Positions 44,215 to 53,311 of a stretch of 53,377 bases of DNA are shown here, piece after piece. The stretch spans positions 46,624-100,000 of the forward strand of contig JAESPV010000010.1 in assembly GCA_016765495.1 (NCBI GenBank), given 5' to 3'. The notes under the pieces are model-generated. The model did not search any database, was not told the DNA's origin, and saw only the letters and a program-made list of their open reading frames with translations. The position numbers and the translations under genes were made by a program. The DNA is from Desulfocapsa sp. GTDB taxonomy: Bacteria; Desulfobacterota; Desulfobulbia; Desulfobulbales; Desulfocapsaceae. Positions within the stretch are counted from its first letter, which is position 1. Each line of letters starts with the position of its first letter.

Positions 44215-47200
44215 TTATTTTCTACGCATTTCCGTGCAGGGCTCCTCTGAGGTGTGTTGCACTTCTTCCGAATACAGAACAGCAATCTCTTCCTTGCCAT
44301 TACATTTCATAATAAAAGGCTCAGGAAGACGTATATGTCGAACAAAAGCAGTATCTTTAAAATCTTTCTGCTCACGCAGCCATTTCCAATTTAAACAATC
44401 ACTGCCACCATTTTTACTGCTGCAGATACCGTTTGCCCCACTCTTCTCCTCCATAACTGTCAAATATGGTATACCAAGGGATGTAATGTTTTGAAAGAAA
44501 TGGGAACCCTGGGAAGGGTCGGCATGAAGGGACTCGTTCTGCAGTTCTATAATTGCACCGACCCCTGCGATATCCCGCCACTGAACAGGGATTCCAAGCC
44601 AGGGATCAGCAGATCCCCACCGGCCAGGGCCAATAAGCACATAAGGACGATCTTCAGATTGTAATTTAGCATTCAGCCCATTAATTTCTGTTGCGATACT
44701 ACTCGTTGCAGCCACATCAAAACTCTCAGGTCTCACCACTAAGATATCTGCCATATTCACAAAACGACCATGCCCCAGACAAGACCTGGAGAAACAAAAT
44801 GCCCTGTCAATATCATGGCTGCAAATTGACACATCAGCCTGCTCACCACCCGTAACCATTGGACGCATTTGCAGGAAGAAAAAATCACTTTTCTGTATCT
44901 GTTTATCAAGGCGAACTGCAAATTCAATTTCCACTTCGCAGCCCATACCCCGCCTTCCAAGATCAAGAAGATCATGGAGAATTTCAGGCAATGGATAGAG
45001 GTTATGTTTGAGTACCCTGGCAAAGGTGACTATTTTCATGCCTGGCATTGCAGAATCCCTTATCCGATCCTCGGCCGGGATATAAGTAGAAGAAAGAAGT
45101 TGTACTGGTTCCTCATTTTCGGCATCCTGCACCAGGCGTCTCACCAGATTAGAACTGTCACGCTTCAGTTGTGCAGAAAATTCCATATCGAGTGCATAAA
45201 ACTGACGCTGACAATTCTGGAGGATATCCTTAACCGTAGAAAACTGAACAAGTCGCTTAGGGTGAGCCGGGGAAAACCGCAGGGAGCGTTCCCCTTCGAC
45301 CACGGTCTTACCAATACCTAATGCCATATGACATATCCCCTCCTCAGCCTTCATATTCATCACTGGATAGTAATTATGAGATTGAGCAACACCTGAGATA
45401 TGAGGGTAAAAAAATCCATCAAACTCCTGGCCAGCTATCTGCTGAATAATGACAGCCATGGAATCTTCCCGCCCCTGTTCAGACACTTTTGAATACAGCC
45501 TGGGGTTTTCAAACCAGGTGGATGCATACACCAGCTTGATCGCCTCTTCGAGTTGCTGACAACGACGGGAAAACGATGGGTGATTATTAGAGAGAAAAAA
45601 GGTGGAATACAAACCTGCATAAGGTTTAAAATGGGCGTCTTCAAGAAGGCTCGAGGATCTGATAGAGAGTGGAATGTCAATTTTTGAAAGAAATGCCCGT
45701 AAATCTTCTTTTAACCAGACAGGCAATTCTGCTGCCAGAAACGAATCAGCAATGGATTCATCGGATGCATCTTTGTCCAGGCGCAAACGATTACTGGCGA
45801 TAAAATCATCAAAGCCATCGGCTGTTACCACGCAGGTTTTAGGAAGGGTTACATGATTTCCAGCAAGAGCCTTATGGGTTCCCCGTGACTGTTGAAGCTG
45901 CATCCACATAAACGCCAGGCCCCGGGCTTTCCCTCCCATGGAGCCCTCTCCAATCCTCACAAAATCCATAATTTCCGGATCAAAATTTTTACGGGAGAAT
46001 TTAACCACAATCCCCTGTTGACGCAGTTTACGAAGAGAGTGTACCTTAAAAACAAGATCCTCACGAAGATCCGAACAACTCTCAATACAACTCACATGAT
46101 CACGGTGTAGACGGGTTCCCAATGCGACCTCAGCACGAGCCATAACCCAATTTGAAAAATGATTGTGATTTGCGTGAAATCTAAGTGATTCTGAAGGGAC
46201 ACTGCGGAGTTGCTGTTCAAACTCATGGAGATTTGAAGCACGGCCAATCTCAACTCCATCAGGCATCCGAAAAACAAAATCACCAAACCCGAGGTGATCA
46301 AGAAAGAATGTGTGAATTCCATCCTTTACAAAAGGTGAGTGCTTGTCAAGAAAAACTGCAGGAATGGCCTCCGCCTGCTCCCTGTTTTCCGGCTCTGAAG
46401 AGAGCATCAACATGGGCAAATCAGGTGTTTCTTTTCGAATGGTTTCAAGTAATCGTAATCCGGCTTTGGAATCCATCTCCCCTCGACGTGGAAACCGTAC
46501 ATCCGATATTATCCCAAAAATATAGGGTTTATAGGCTTCATAAAGAACCATGGCCTCTTCGTAATTGATGGCAGTAAGAATTTTGGGCCTTGCCCGCATA
46601 CGCAGTAAACGATGTGGCTCATTTAAGCTCTCATCAAGTACTGCCTGAGTCTGACGCACCACTTCGTGATAAAGAACAGGAAGAAAATAAGACCGGTGAA
46701 CAGGAGAATCCTCCACCATTATGATCACCCGAACCATAGCGCGTGCAGTATCAGCATCCACATTTACATGATCTTCAAAGTTCTTTATAAGAGAGAGAAG
46801 AAGATCCGCTTCACAGCACCAGAGGTACATGTCGTCAATGGAATGGCATTCAACATTTTTCGGTAAAGGATAAATGCCGCGCAGACTATGAGAAATCAGT
46901 ACCACCTGCTGAGTGGGATTAATTTTCTTAATTGCAGCGCCTAAATCAAAGGCATCCATACCACCGACATGGGGCATGGTGATAACCAAATCAAATACCA
47001 GGCAACGCAGAATTTCCAATGCTTCGCGGCCGGATGAAACAAGAGTTATGCGTGGCGCACCGCTTAAGTTTAGTCCCTGGTATTCATTGATAATGCGACT
47101 AGCAAGAGATCCGTCTTCCTCCATGATAAAGGCATCGTAGGGGCTTGAAACCAGTAAGATTTCCTGAACCTTAAAGGGCATAAGTTCGTGGAAGATCTTG

Positions 47201-47247
47201 AAGTGAGGGTCGAAATCAGAGATCATTTTTCCGGATTCAAAGCGCAT
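44215..47247 (-). CDS. receiver-domain protein with PEP-synthase-type ATP-grasp domain
   Basis: About 1010 residues. Region 30-150 resembles a receiver domain but has Thr where the phospho-Asp should be (DLVITMPHVGG). Region 175-325 is a second receiver with MVEDS, the putative phospho-Asp in ISDVRFP (about 249), and Lys in LDKHSP (about 302). From about 435 to 830 it is the PPDK_N ATP-binding domain: EGSMGGKARGL, IRSSSLLEDAHFKPYAGLY, HISGVAQSHNY. The C terminus (GPGRWGSADPWLGIP, SQGSHFFQNI) is a family-specific extension. The phosphohistidine and PEP/pyruvate TIM-barrel domains of true PEP synthase are absent. Start chosen at ATG 47247 behind GAGAGGG. Function unknown; perhaps ATP-dependent phosphotransfer under two-component control. 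Confidence 0.8.
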   Translation of the reverse strand: MRFESGKMISDFDPHFKIFHELMPFKVQEILLVSSPYDAFIMEEDGSLASRIINEYQGLNLSGAPRITLVSSGREALEILRCLVFDLVITMPHVGGMDAFDLGAAIKKINPTQQVVLISHSLRGIYPLPKNVECHSIDDMYLWCCEADLLLSLIKNFEDHVNVDADTARAMVRVIIMVEDSPVHRSYFLPVLYHEVVRQTQAVLDESLNEPHRLLRMRARPKILTAINYEEAMVLYEAYKPYIFGIISDVRFPRRGEMDSKAGLRLLETIRKETPDLPMLMLSSEPENREQAEAIPAVFLDKHSPFVKDGIHTFFLDHLGFGDFVFRMPDGVEIGRASNLHEFEQQLRSVPSESLRFHANHNHFSNWVMARAEVALGTRLHRDHVSCIESCSDLREDLVFKVHSLRKLRQQGIVVKFSRKNFDPEIMDFVRIGEGSMGGKARGLAFMWMQLQQSRGTHKALAGNHVTLPKTCVVTADGFDDFIASNRLRLDKDASDESIADSFLAAELPVWLKEDLRAFLSKIDIPLSIRSSSLLEDAHFKPYAGLYSTFFLSNNHPSFSRRCQQLEEAIKLVYASTWFENPRLYSKVSEQGREDSMAVIIQQIAGQEFDGFFYPHISGVAQSHNYYPVMNMKAEEGICHMALGIGKTVVEGERSLRFSPAHPKRLVQFSTVKDILQNCQRQFYALDMEFSAQLKRDSSNLVRRLVQDAENEEPVQLLSSTYIPAEDRIRDSAMPGMKIVTFARVLKHNLYPLPEILHDLLDLGRRGMGCEVEIEFAVRLDKQIQKSDFFFLQMRPMVTGGEQADVSICSHDIDRAFCFSRSCLGHGRFVNMADILVVRPESFDVAATSSIATEINGLNAKLQSEDRPYVLIGPGRWGSADPWLGIPVQWRDIAGVGAIIELQNESLHADPSQGSHFFQNITSLGIPYLTVMEEKSGANGICSSKNGGSDCLNWKWLREQKDFKDTAFVRHIRLPEPFIMKCNGKEEIAVLYSEEVQHTSEEPCTEMRRK

Positions 47248-47442
47248 GGCCACCCTCTCTTTTATACATGTCGAATATCTCTGTAAGCAAACAGTTAAAA
47301 AGCATATAAACAGTGTAGCATACTGAATATTTTATGGAAGGAAAATGGGTCGGAATGTCATGAAACAGATGTCCTGCGGTGTACAAGGAAATCGGGAGCC
47401 TTGCTCCCTCTGGTACTTTTGAGATAATGACAGGGAGTTCTT

Positions 47443-48060
47443 CTACCAAGAGCGGTTTGATCTGAGGGAACGAGACAACTCATCAGGTGTATTAATATTA
47501 CTCCAAGCCTGGCAAAGTTTTTCAGGAATTACAGGTGTTGCAATATTTGCCTGCCTGGTCACCATAGATATCCGAAAACAACCTGATAAACGAAGCTCTT
47601 CAAAATACTCTCTTGCCCGGGGTTCGTAAACTGCGAGTAACGGCTCCACAAAGCCGTCTTTTTTTAACCGTGGAACTGTTCCCCAGGATTCTGGAGTTCT
47701 GTTCGAAAGCAGCCATTCCAAAGCTTCCGAACTAATATTTGGCATATCACAGGCTAGAAGAAGCCAGCAGGAATCAGGACGCCAGCGCATGGCAGCAAGA
47801 ATTCCGGTGAGTGGCCCTTGAACATCCGGGACATCTGGAATACGGGTTAAACTGCTGAGAGCATCCGGAACATCACCTGCGCCTGAAAGAACAATATCCT
47901 GTGTAAAAGGTCGCAGAAGATTCACACTATTCTCAATCCAGGTAAGTCCATTTCGCCCTTTGATCAGGTGTTTGGGACGTCCCATCCGGGAACTGCGCCC
48001 CCCAATTAAAAGACAGGCTCGCAGTGGGATTTTCTCTTGTTGAATCAACTTCTTAATCAT
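47443..48060 (-). CDS. mobA: molybdenum cofactor guanylyltransferase MobA-like
   Basis: A 205-residue nucleotidyltransferase that attaches GMP to Mo-molybdopterin to form the bis-MGD cofactor of formate dehydrogenases and related enzymes. The N-terminal GGRSSRMGRPKHLI is the GTP loop, and VQGPLTGILAAM and LLLACDMPNIS (metal-binding Asp) follow. Shares ATGA with mqnD upstream, so it is translationally coupled. The GRPK rather than G(A/V)DK form leaves some chance of another MobA-like NTP transferase. Confidence 0.8.
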   Translation of the reverse strand: MIKKLIQQEKIPLRACLLIGGRSSRMGRPKHLIKGRNGLTWIENSVNLLRPFTQDIVLSGAGDVPDALSSLTRIPDVPDVQGPLTGILAAMRWRPDSCWLLLACDMPNISSEALEWLLSNRTPESWGTVPRLKKDGFVEPLLAVYEPRAREYFEELRLSGCFRISMVTRQANIATPVIPEKLCQAWSNINTPDELSRSLRSNRSW

Positions 48061-48899
48061 ACCTGCAATCGTAGTTGTTTGAAGGAATCAGGAAAAATCC
48101 CGGCCTCACGCCCCAATCGAAGAAAACTTTCTATGGCTGCCAATCCCTCACTCCCAAGATCTTTTGAGTGGTCGTTGACATATAATTCAATATGACTCTG
48201 CATTACCTCTTTATCCATTTCCTGAGCATATTGTTGAATATACGGAAGACATTCGTTTGGATGTTCATCCGCCCAGACAATGGAATCATGAATGGCCCGA
48301 TCTATCTGTTCAATTCGCTCTTTTCCAAGGGATCTTTTCGCTGCAATACAACCAAGAGGTATGGGGTGTCCGGAAGTTTCCTCCCACCACTGTCCCAGAT
48401 CCTGCAAACAGACAAGTCCCTGTTCTGCGTAGGTGAAACGACTTTCATGAATAATCACACCGGCATCAACATCAGCGTTTATAACTGCATCCATTATTGC
48501 ATCAAAACGAAGTTCAAGCAGATTGGCAGCGGCTGGGGCGTACATACGAAACAGGAGATTTGCTGTGGTTAAACGACCCGGAATTGCAATTTTTGCATTC
48601 TTTAGACTGGCAGGATCAAATCCTGGTTTAGCTACAAGAAGCGGCCCACAGCCACGACCAAGAGCAGACCCTGCCGAAAGTACACAATATTCATCTAATA
48701 CATGACCAAGTGCATGAAAAGAAAGTTTTGTTATATCGAGTTTCTGATTTATAGCCCATATATTCAAGGTCTCAACATCTTCAAGCAAAGGTGACTGCAG
48801 CTCAAGACCTTTCAATGCAATCTTGTTATGGGTCAGCGCATAAAATATATACGTGTCATTGGGACAAGGCGAATAGCCAAAACTTAGTGGTGTTGTCAT
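48057..48899 (-). CDS. mqnD: 1,4-dihydroxy-6-naphthoate synthase MqnD
   Basis: Converts cyclic dehypoxanthinyl futalosine to 1,4-dihydroxy-6-naphthoate in the futalosine route to menaquinone. A 280-residue periplasmic-binding-protein-like enzyme: SFGYSPCPNDTYIFYALTH at the N terminus, DITKLSFHALGHVLD, GRGCGPLLVAK, and VIIHESRFTYAEQGL, all MqnD markers. No signal peptide. Overlaps mqnB and mobA by four bases each. Confidence 0.93.
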   Translation of the reverse strand: MTTPLSFGYSPCPNDTYIFYALTHNKIALKGLELQSPLLEDVETLNIWAINQKLDITKLSFHALGHVLDEYCVLSAGSALGRGCGPLLVAKPGFDPASLKNAKIAIPGRLTTANLLFRMYAPAAANLLELRFDAIMDAVINADVDAGVIIHESRFTYAEQGLVCLQDLGQWWEETSGHPIPLGCIAAKRSLGKERIEQIDRAIHDSIVWADEHPNECLPYIQQYAQEMDKEVMQSHIELYVNDHSKDLGSEGLAAIESFLRLGREAGIFPDSFKQLRLQV

Positions 48900-49564
48900 T
48901 CTTCAGTCAATCCTTTTAGTAGAATAGCAGCAGCCTTTCCAGCTAGTGTACAGGCTTCTGAAAGCTTCCAGCGCGACAAATCTCTATCCTCCACAAAGTT
49001 TGAGATTGTACGTACTTCAAGAAGAGGAAGATTAAACTCTTCACAGACCCTTGCAACTGCGGCACCCTCCATATTTTCACAGAGTCCGTTATATTGAGAG
49101 CAAAGAAAATTGCCTCGACTTTTTGTTCCACTTACTCCACAAACTGTGACAAAATTACCAACTCTTACCGGAGATGTTTGTTTTGATAACAGTGTATATG
49201 CCTTATTGAATAGTTCAACATCCAAATTATAACTTGTGCGATGTACGAGATGCTCAGCAAGAGGTTCTATACTATCTGCGTGACAAATGCCAAAATCGCC
49301 AAAGACTTCCCTTTCTGCCAGGCAAATATCCAACAGATCAGCGCTTCCTTTGTTATCACAGAGATATGCACCAGCTACTCCAAAGTTTAGTACCCCTCGA
49401 ATCGTACCTTTGTTTTCATGCTGCTCTAAAAATCTGCTAAGAGTGAGTACTGTTTCCACCACGCCTACTCCTGTAAGCAGAGAAATCCATGCATCCTGTC
49501 CAGAAGGGACAAGATCGGTAAGAGCCTGCATTTCAAATTCTGTTGCACAAACGACAAGGAACAT
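48896..49564 (-). CDS. mqnB: futalosine hydrolase MqnB
   Basis: A 222-residue nucleoside-phosphorylase-fold hydrolase that removes hypoxanthine from futalosine. Features: LTGVGVVETVLTLSRFLEQ, LNFGVAGAY, the purine-binding MEGAAVARVC (catalytic Glu) and the closing ISNFVEDRDLSRWKL. First gene of the mqnB-mqnD-mobA operon. The mqnA, mqnC and mqnE genes are not in the window. Confidence 0.9.
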   Translation of the reverse strand: MFLVVCATEFEMQALTDLVPSGQDAWISLLTGVGVVETVLTLSRFLEQHENKGTIRGVLNFGVAGAYLCDNKGSADLLDICLAEREVFGDFGICHADSIEPLAEHLVHRTSYNLDVELFNKAYTLLSKQTSPVRVGNFVTVCGVSGTKSRGNFLCSQYNGLCENMEGAAVARVCEEFNLPLLEVRTISNFVEDRDLSRWKLSEACTLAGKAAAILLKGLTEE

Positions 49565-49655
49565 GGTAGGAAGACGATTTTTAAAGTCAGAATAAATAAA
49601 ATTAATTGTTCTTTTCCTCTATCACCAATATTTTATACTGTAAAAACAAATTACC

Positions 49656-50735
49656 ATGCAACATAAATTCGCCCTTCAAGCATACAACTACACACTTCCT
49701 CCAGAAAACATTGCCCAGCACCCGGCAGATGCCAGAGAGAATTCACGTCTTCTTGTCCTGAATAAGAAAACAGCAAAACGGGAACACGGCCACTTCCACA
49801 ACATTATTAATTTGCTTGATCCCGGCGACCTTCTGGTAGTGAACAATACAAAAGTGTTCCCGGCGCGCCTGTATGGAAAAAAGGCAAGTGGTGGCAAGGT
49901 GGAAGTTTTTTTACTCTCGTACCCTGTGGAAATACACGCGGACAATGAGATAAAACAGGCAGAAGTTACAACACTTATCAAAAGCTCAAAACGCCCCAAA
50001 CCCGGAACTACTCTTTTTCTGGGATCTGATTTAAAAGCAGAAGTACTGGAACTGCTCGACGGTGGAAAAGTTAGAATCAAACTGAGCTACCCTCGTGATA
50101 AAGACCTCTCTGCCATCCTGGAAAAGCATGGTCAGGTTCCCCTGCCGCCCTACATCAGCAGAACGCAAGGAACTACTGAAGAGGATCGGGAACGATACCA
50201 GACAGTATATGCAAAAAGTCCCGGTGCTGTGGCTGCCCCAACAGCCGGTTTACATTTTTCCGAAAACCTCCTGCAGAACCTCCAAAAAAAAGGGGTGGAC
50301 ACTGCTCAAATAACCCTCCATGTCGGACATGGAACCTTTGCCCCTGTTCGTTGTAATGATATTCGGGAACATAGAATCCATCAGGAATATGTCTCAGTTT
50401 CGGCTGAAAGTAGTGAACAAATCAATCGGACAAAAAAGGCAGGTGGAAAAATCTGGGCAGTGGGAACCACCACGGTACGCACCATTGAATTCATGGCTGA
50501 CCGTGATGGCCGGGTACTGGCAGGGGATGACTGGTGCGGGCTTTATATTATGCCGGGATACAAGTTCAAGGTAGTGGATAATCTCATCACCAACTTTCAC
50601 CTTCCGGAATCATCCCTGCTCTTTCTGGTTTCAGCACTCTGCGGCAGAGAATCATTACTGGATACCTACCAGGAGGCCATCAGCATGGGATACCGTTTTT
50701 ATTCCTACGGCGATGCCATGGCCATATGTGGTTAA
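49656..50735 (+). CDS. queA: SAM:tRNA ribosyltransferase-isomerase QueA
   Basis: Adds the cyclopentene-diol precursor from SAM to 7-aminomethyl-deazaguanine in tRNA (epoxyqueuosine step). The 359-residue protein has LPPENIAQHPA near the start, LLVVNNTKVFPARLYGKK, the YAKSPGAVAAPTAGLHFS signature, HVGHGTFAPVR and TNFHLPESSLLFLVSA. Divergent from mqnB with 91 bases between them. Confidence 0.95.
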   Translation: MQHKFALQAYNYTLPPENIAQHPADARENSRLLVLNKKTAKREHGHFHNIINLLDPGDLLVVNNTKVFPARLYGKKASGGKVEVFLLSYPVEIHADNEIKQAEVTTLIKSSKRPKPGTTLFLGSDLKAEVLELLDGGKVRIKLSYPRDKDLSAILEKHGQVPLPPYISRTQGTTEEDRERYQTVYAKSPGAVAAPTAGLHFSENLLQNLQKKGVDTAQITLHVGHGTFAPVRCNDIREHRIHQEYVSVSAESSEQINRTKKAGGKIWAVGTTTVRTIEFMADRDGRVLAGDDWCGLYIMPGYKFKVVDNLITNFHLPESSLLFLVSALCGRESLLDTYQEAISMGYRFYSYGDAMAICG

Positions 50736-50759
50736 TCCAAAGCGAGAAATTGGTACTTT

Positions 50760-51032
50760 CTATGAATTTTCTGCAGCACAGGGACAGCTTCCACCCGTTT
50801 TACAGGGAGGTGCAGATACAGCAGGACTTGACTCTTCTTTAACTGCAGGCTTTGCCGAAGAATAGCCATCAGCATACCAGCCACCGCCTTTTAACTGAAA
50901 AGAGCTTCTGGACATTACTTTTTTTACTGGTCCTTCACACTCAGGACACTGAGTTAAAGGATCATCAGCCATTCGTTGCTGAACTTCTAAGACTTTCTCA
51001 CATGCGGGACATTCATATTCGTAAACAGGCAT
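50760..51032 (-). CDS. FmdB-family zinc-ribbon protein
   Basis: A 90-residue small protein. N terminus MPVYEYECPACEKVLEVQQ and QCPECEGPVKKVMSRSSFQLKGGGWY match the FmdB/CxxC-CxxC regulatory family (four Cys, zinc). The Ala/Pro/Ser-rich tail ends with CKTGGSCPC, which may hold a further metal. Converges with queA. Precise role unknown. Confidence 0.88.
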   Translation of the reverse strand: MPVYEYECPACEKVLEVQQRMADDPLTQCPECEGPVKKVMSRSSFQLKGGGWYADGYSSAKPAVKEESSPAVSAPPCKTGGSCPCAAENS

Positions 51033-51354
51033 TTCCTACTCCATCATTCTTCTATATTATTCCTAGTAATACTAAATGGTAACTTAGGTTTCGATTTACC
51101 CTTGCCAAAACATTCCAGTATTTATTAGAACGTATCCCAATAAATACAATAAAACGAAACGCTACTGTAATGCTCCATTTCCAACCTGTCAACTCCCTCA
51201 TAAAATCTATTGCAACTCTCAATCACAGCAGGGGCTTTCCCCCTGTAAAGTCCTCATCTTTACTTGACTTTTTCCTCCCCTGATATACTATCTGAGCTGT
51301 TCTTTTAAGTTGTTAGAGAACCACAATTCTATAGAATATACTTATCAGGAGGGC
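51033..51354. other. 322-bp divergent region with promoter for the MucR gene
   Basis: Contains a CAGGGG / CCCCTG hairpin (51229-51245) and a sigma-70-like promoter (next entry). No gene seen. Confidence 0.5.
51264..51291 (+). promoter_or_regulatory. candidate promoter of the MucR-murI-lolA group
   Basis: TTGACT at 51264-51269, 16-base spacer, TACTAT at 51286-51291 (an overlapping TATACT at 51284 gives 14 bases). It precedes the MucR ATG by about 65 bases. Confidence 0.5.
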
Positions 51355-51615
51355 ATGATGACAAAATCATTGGTTGAAATGGCTGCTGACATTGTTCAGG
51401 CACAGGACTGCTCAAAAAGTATGACCCTTGAAGAGTTACAAGATGCCTTAAAAGAAACTTTTTCAACCCTGCAGCATTTACAAGCAATGGAAACTGGAGA
51501 AGAAGTGCCACATGCCGAAGGCTCTAAACCAGCAATTGCCCCTGAAAAATTGATATTAAAAAACAAAATCATTTGCCTTGAATGTGGTGAAGATTTCAAG
51601 AGTCTTTCCTTTTAA
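51355..51615 (+). CDS. MucR/Ros-type zinc-finger regulator, stopped by TAA in the finger
   Basis: An 86-residue ORF matching the N-terminal two thirds of MucR/Ros regulators: TKSLVEMAADIVQAQ and MTLEELQDALKETFSTLQ form the oligomerisation region, then LILKNKIICLECGEDFKSLSF begins the zinc finger. The ORF ends at TAA (51613-51615) after the two Cys ligands, before the two His. GGAGGG stands 2-5 bases before the tandem ATGs at 51355 and 51358. As read, the product would lack a full zinc finger and probably DNA binding. Confidence 0.75.
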   Translation: MMTKSLVEMAADIVQAQDCSKSMTLEELQDALKETFSTLQHLQAMETGEEVPHAEGSKPAIAPEKLILKNKIICLECGEDFKSLSF

Positions 51616-51828
51616 CATCTTGAAACCCATGGACTTACAAGACGTGAATATAGAGTTAAACATGGTTTTTCCTTAAGACAACCACTTTGCGCAAAAGCAA
51701 TTACAGAAAGAAGAAAGAAAGCAGGGAAAGTACTAACAGAATACATTCTTTGCAAAAGACAGCTAAACGCAGACTCCGAGAAATCATTCTGTAAGGTGCT
51801 AAAAATTAACCATCTCTCCGACAAATGA
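51616..51828 (+). pseudogene. in-frame 3' part of the MucR gene after the stop codon
   Basis: Directly after the TAA, in the same frame, 70 codons are open: HLETHGLTRREYRVKHGFSL (finger His ligands and the Ros/MucR helix), then QPLCAKAITERRKKAGK, a basic tail, and a TGA that shares ATGA with the murI start. Replacing the TAA by any sense codon gives a full-length delta-type MucR of 157 residues (C-x2-C-x10-H-x3-H). A recent nonsense change, a sequence error or read-through are all possible. Confidence 0.7.
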
Positions 51829-52601
51829 TAGGTATTTTTGATTCAGGAATAGGCGGCATGACAGTGGCTCATGCTGTTGAGCAGTTGCTGCCCGATTATT
51901 CACTGGCTTATTACGGTGATATTGCACGAACCCCGTATGGACCCAAAAGTCCGAAAACTATTATTAATTATTCCATTCGCAACACTGAATTCCTGCTGGA
52001 TAAAGGAGCTGAGTTAATCATTATTGCCTGTAACTCAGCATCTTCTGTTGCAACAGAAACACTGCGAAAACGCTTTGACGTCCCCATTATAGAAGTAATC
52101 ACCCCTGCCGCAAAGTGTGCCATTGCAAAGAGTAAGAATGGTCGCATCGGAGTTATTGGTACCAGGGCCACGGTAAAAAGTGGTATTTACCACAAAACAA
52201 TTACAAGAGAACAGCCTGATTTTGAAGTCTATCAGGAAGCATGTCCATTACTGGTTCCCCTGGTAGAAGAGGGGTGGCTGAATAAACGGGAAACTAAAAT
52301 GATCCTGCGTCGGTACCTGCATCCTTTAAAAAACAAACAAATCGACACGTTGGTTCTTGGCTGCACCCACTACCCTCTTTTGCAGGGGTTGATCCAGGCG
52401 CGAATAGGTAAAAAGGTGAGACTCATTGACTCTTCCACAGAAACTGCTCAATATGTGAAAGATTTTCTTAGCAAAAATCCGAATATTGTATCAAAGCAAA
52501 AACGGGTCACTCATCGTTATTATGCCTCAGACAAGACAGAAACAGCCATGAAAGTGGCTGAACGTATATTCTCCCGCCCAATGGAGCTTATTGTTTCATG
52601 A
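51825..52601 (+). CDS. murI: glutamate racemase
   Basis: Makes D-glutamate for peptidoglycan. The 258-residue enzyme has DSGIGGMTV at residues 6-14 (catalytic Asp), YYGDIARTPYG, the first catalytic Cys in IACNSASSVA and the second in GCTHYPLL. Its ATG is shared with the MucR-tail TGA (ATGA), and its own stop overlaps lolA (ATGA). Confidence 0.95.
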   Translation: MIGIFDSGIGGMTVAHAVEQLLPDYSLAYYGDIARTPYGPKSPKTIINYSIRNTEFLLDKGAELIIIACNSASSVATETLRKRFDVPIIEVITPAAKCAIAKSKNGRIGVIGTRATVKSGIYHKTITREQPDFEVYQEACPLLVPLVEEGWLNKRETKMILRRYLHPLKNKQIDTLVLGCTHYPLLQGLIQARIGKKVRLIDSSTETAQYVKDFLSKNPNIVSKQKRVTHRYYASDKTETAMKVAERIFSRPMELIVS

Positions 52602-53311
52602 ATAGATCATACTTACTTACAGTTTCTTTTTTTTCTTCCTGTCTTCTTCTGTTTTTTCTGTTCTTTTCCGGTTCTGCTATCGCGAAGAAGGAGTCCCCGG
52701 AAGCTGTGGCCACAAGATTGCAAAGTCGATACGACACAATAGAATCACTCACTTTTGACTTCACTCAAACTACCAGAGGGCAACTCAGCGGACGGCCTAA
52801 AAAAGGACGAGGTCAGGCGTTTTTTGTAAAAGATACCAACAAGAAAGAAATTACAGGGAAAATGCGTTGGAATTATTCATCTCCTGACAGGCAAGTACTG
52901 GTGAGTGATGGGGTAAATTTTTCAATGTACTTTGAATCTCTTCAACAGATGATTATTTCTTCGGCTAAAGCTTTGCAGCGGGACCTCACCTATTCTTTTT
53001 TTACAGGCTCAGGAAATCTGCTTCAGGATTTCACAATTCTGCCGCCTGATACACATGGAGAGAGCTCTCCCCAAACCGCTATTATTAAAATGATTCCGAA
53101 TGCCAAACAGTCTCAAGTTGCCGCAATCCACCTCTGGGTGACCGAAGATTCTCTTATTCGTCGCATAGAAATCCTTGATCAATTTGACACTCTCACTGTT
53201 CTTAATTTTAGCAATCTCAAAGTCAACACACTCGATACGACTAATATGGAACTTATGCTAAAGCTTTTCAGCTTTACTCCACCAGAAGGTACTGAGATAA
53301 TCCATCAGTAA
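52598..53311 (+). CDS. lolA: outer-membrane lipoprotein carrier LolA
   Basis: Periplasmic chaperone that ferries lipoproteins from the LolCDE complex to the outer membrane. The 237-residue protein starts with a signal peptide (SFFSSCLLLFFLFFSGSAIAK). ATRLQSRYDTIESLTFDFTQT, GKMRWNYSSPDRQVLVSDG and a C-terminal VLNFSNLKVN follow, matching LolA. ATGA overlap with murI. No outer-membrane LolB is seen; deltaproteobacteria usually lack it. The last 66 bases of the window hold no gene start. Confidence 0.9.
   Translation: MNRSYLLTVSFFSSCLLLFFLFFSGSAIAKKESPEAVATRLQSRYDTIESLTFDFTQTTRGQLSGRPKKGRGQAFFVKDTNKKEITGKMRWNYSSPDRQVLVSDGVNFSMYFESLQQMIISSAKALQRDLTYSFFTGSGNLLQDFTILPPDTHGESSPQTAIIKMIPNAKQSQVAAIHLWVTEDSLIRRIEILDQFDTLTVLNFSNLKVNTLDTTNMELMLKLFSFTPPEGTEIIHQ

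Noticed and set aside
44215..47247. Annotation as phosphoenolpyruvate synthase
   Set aside because: Only the ATP-grasp part is present; the phosphohistidine and PEP/pyruvate domains are missing.
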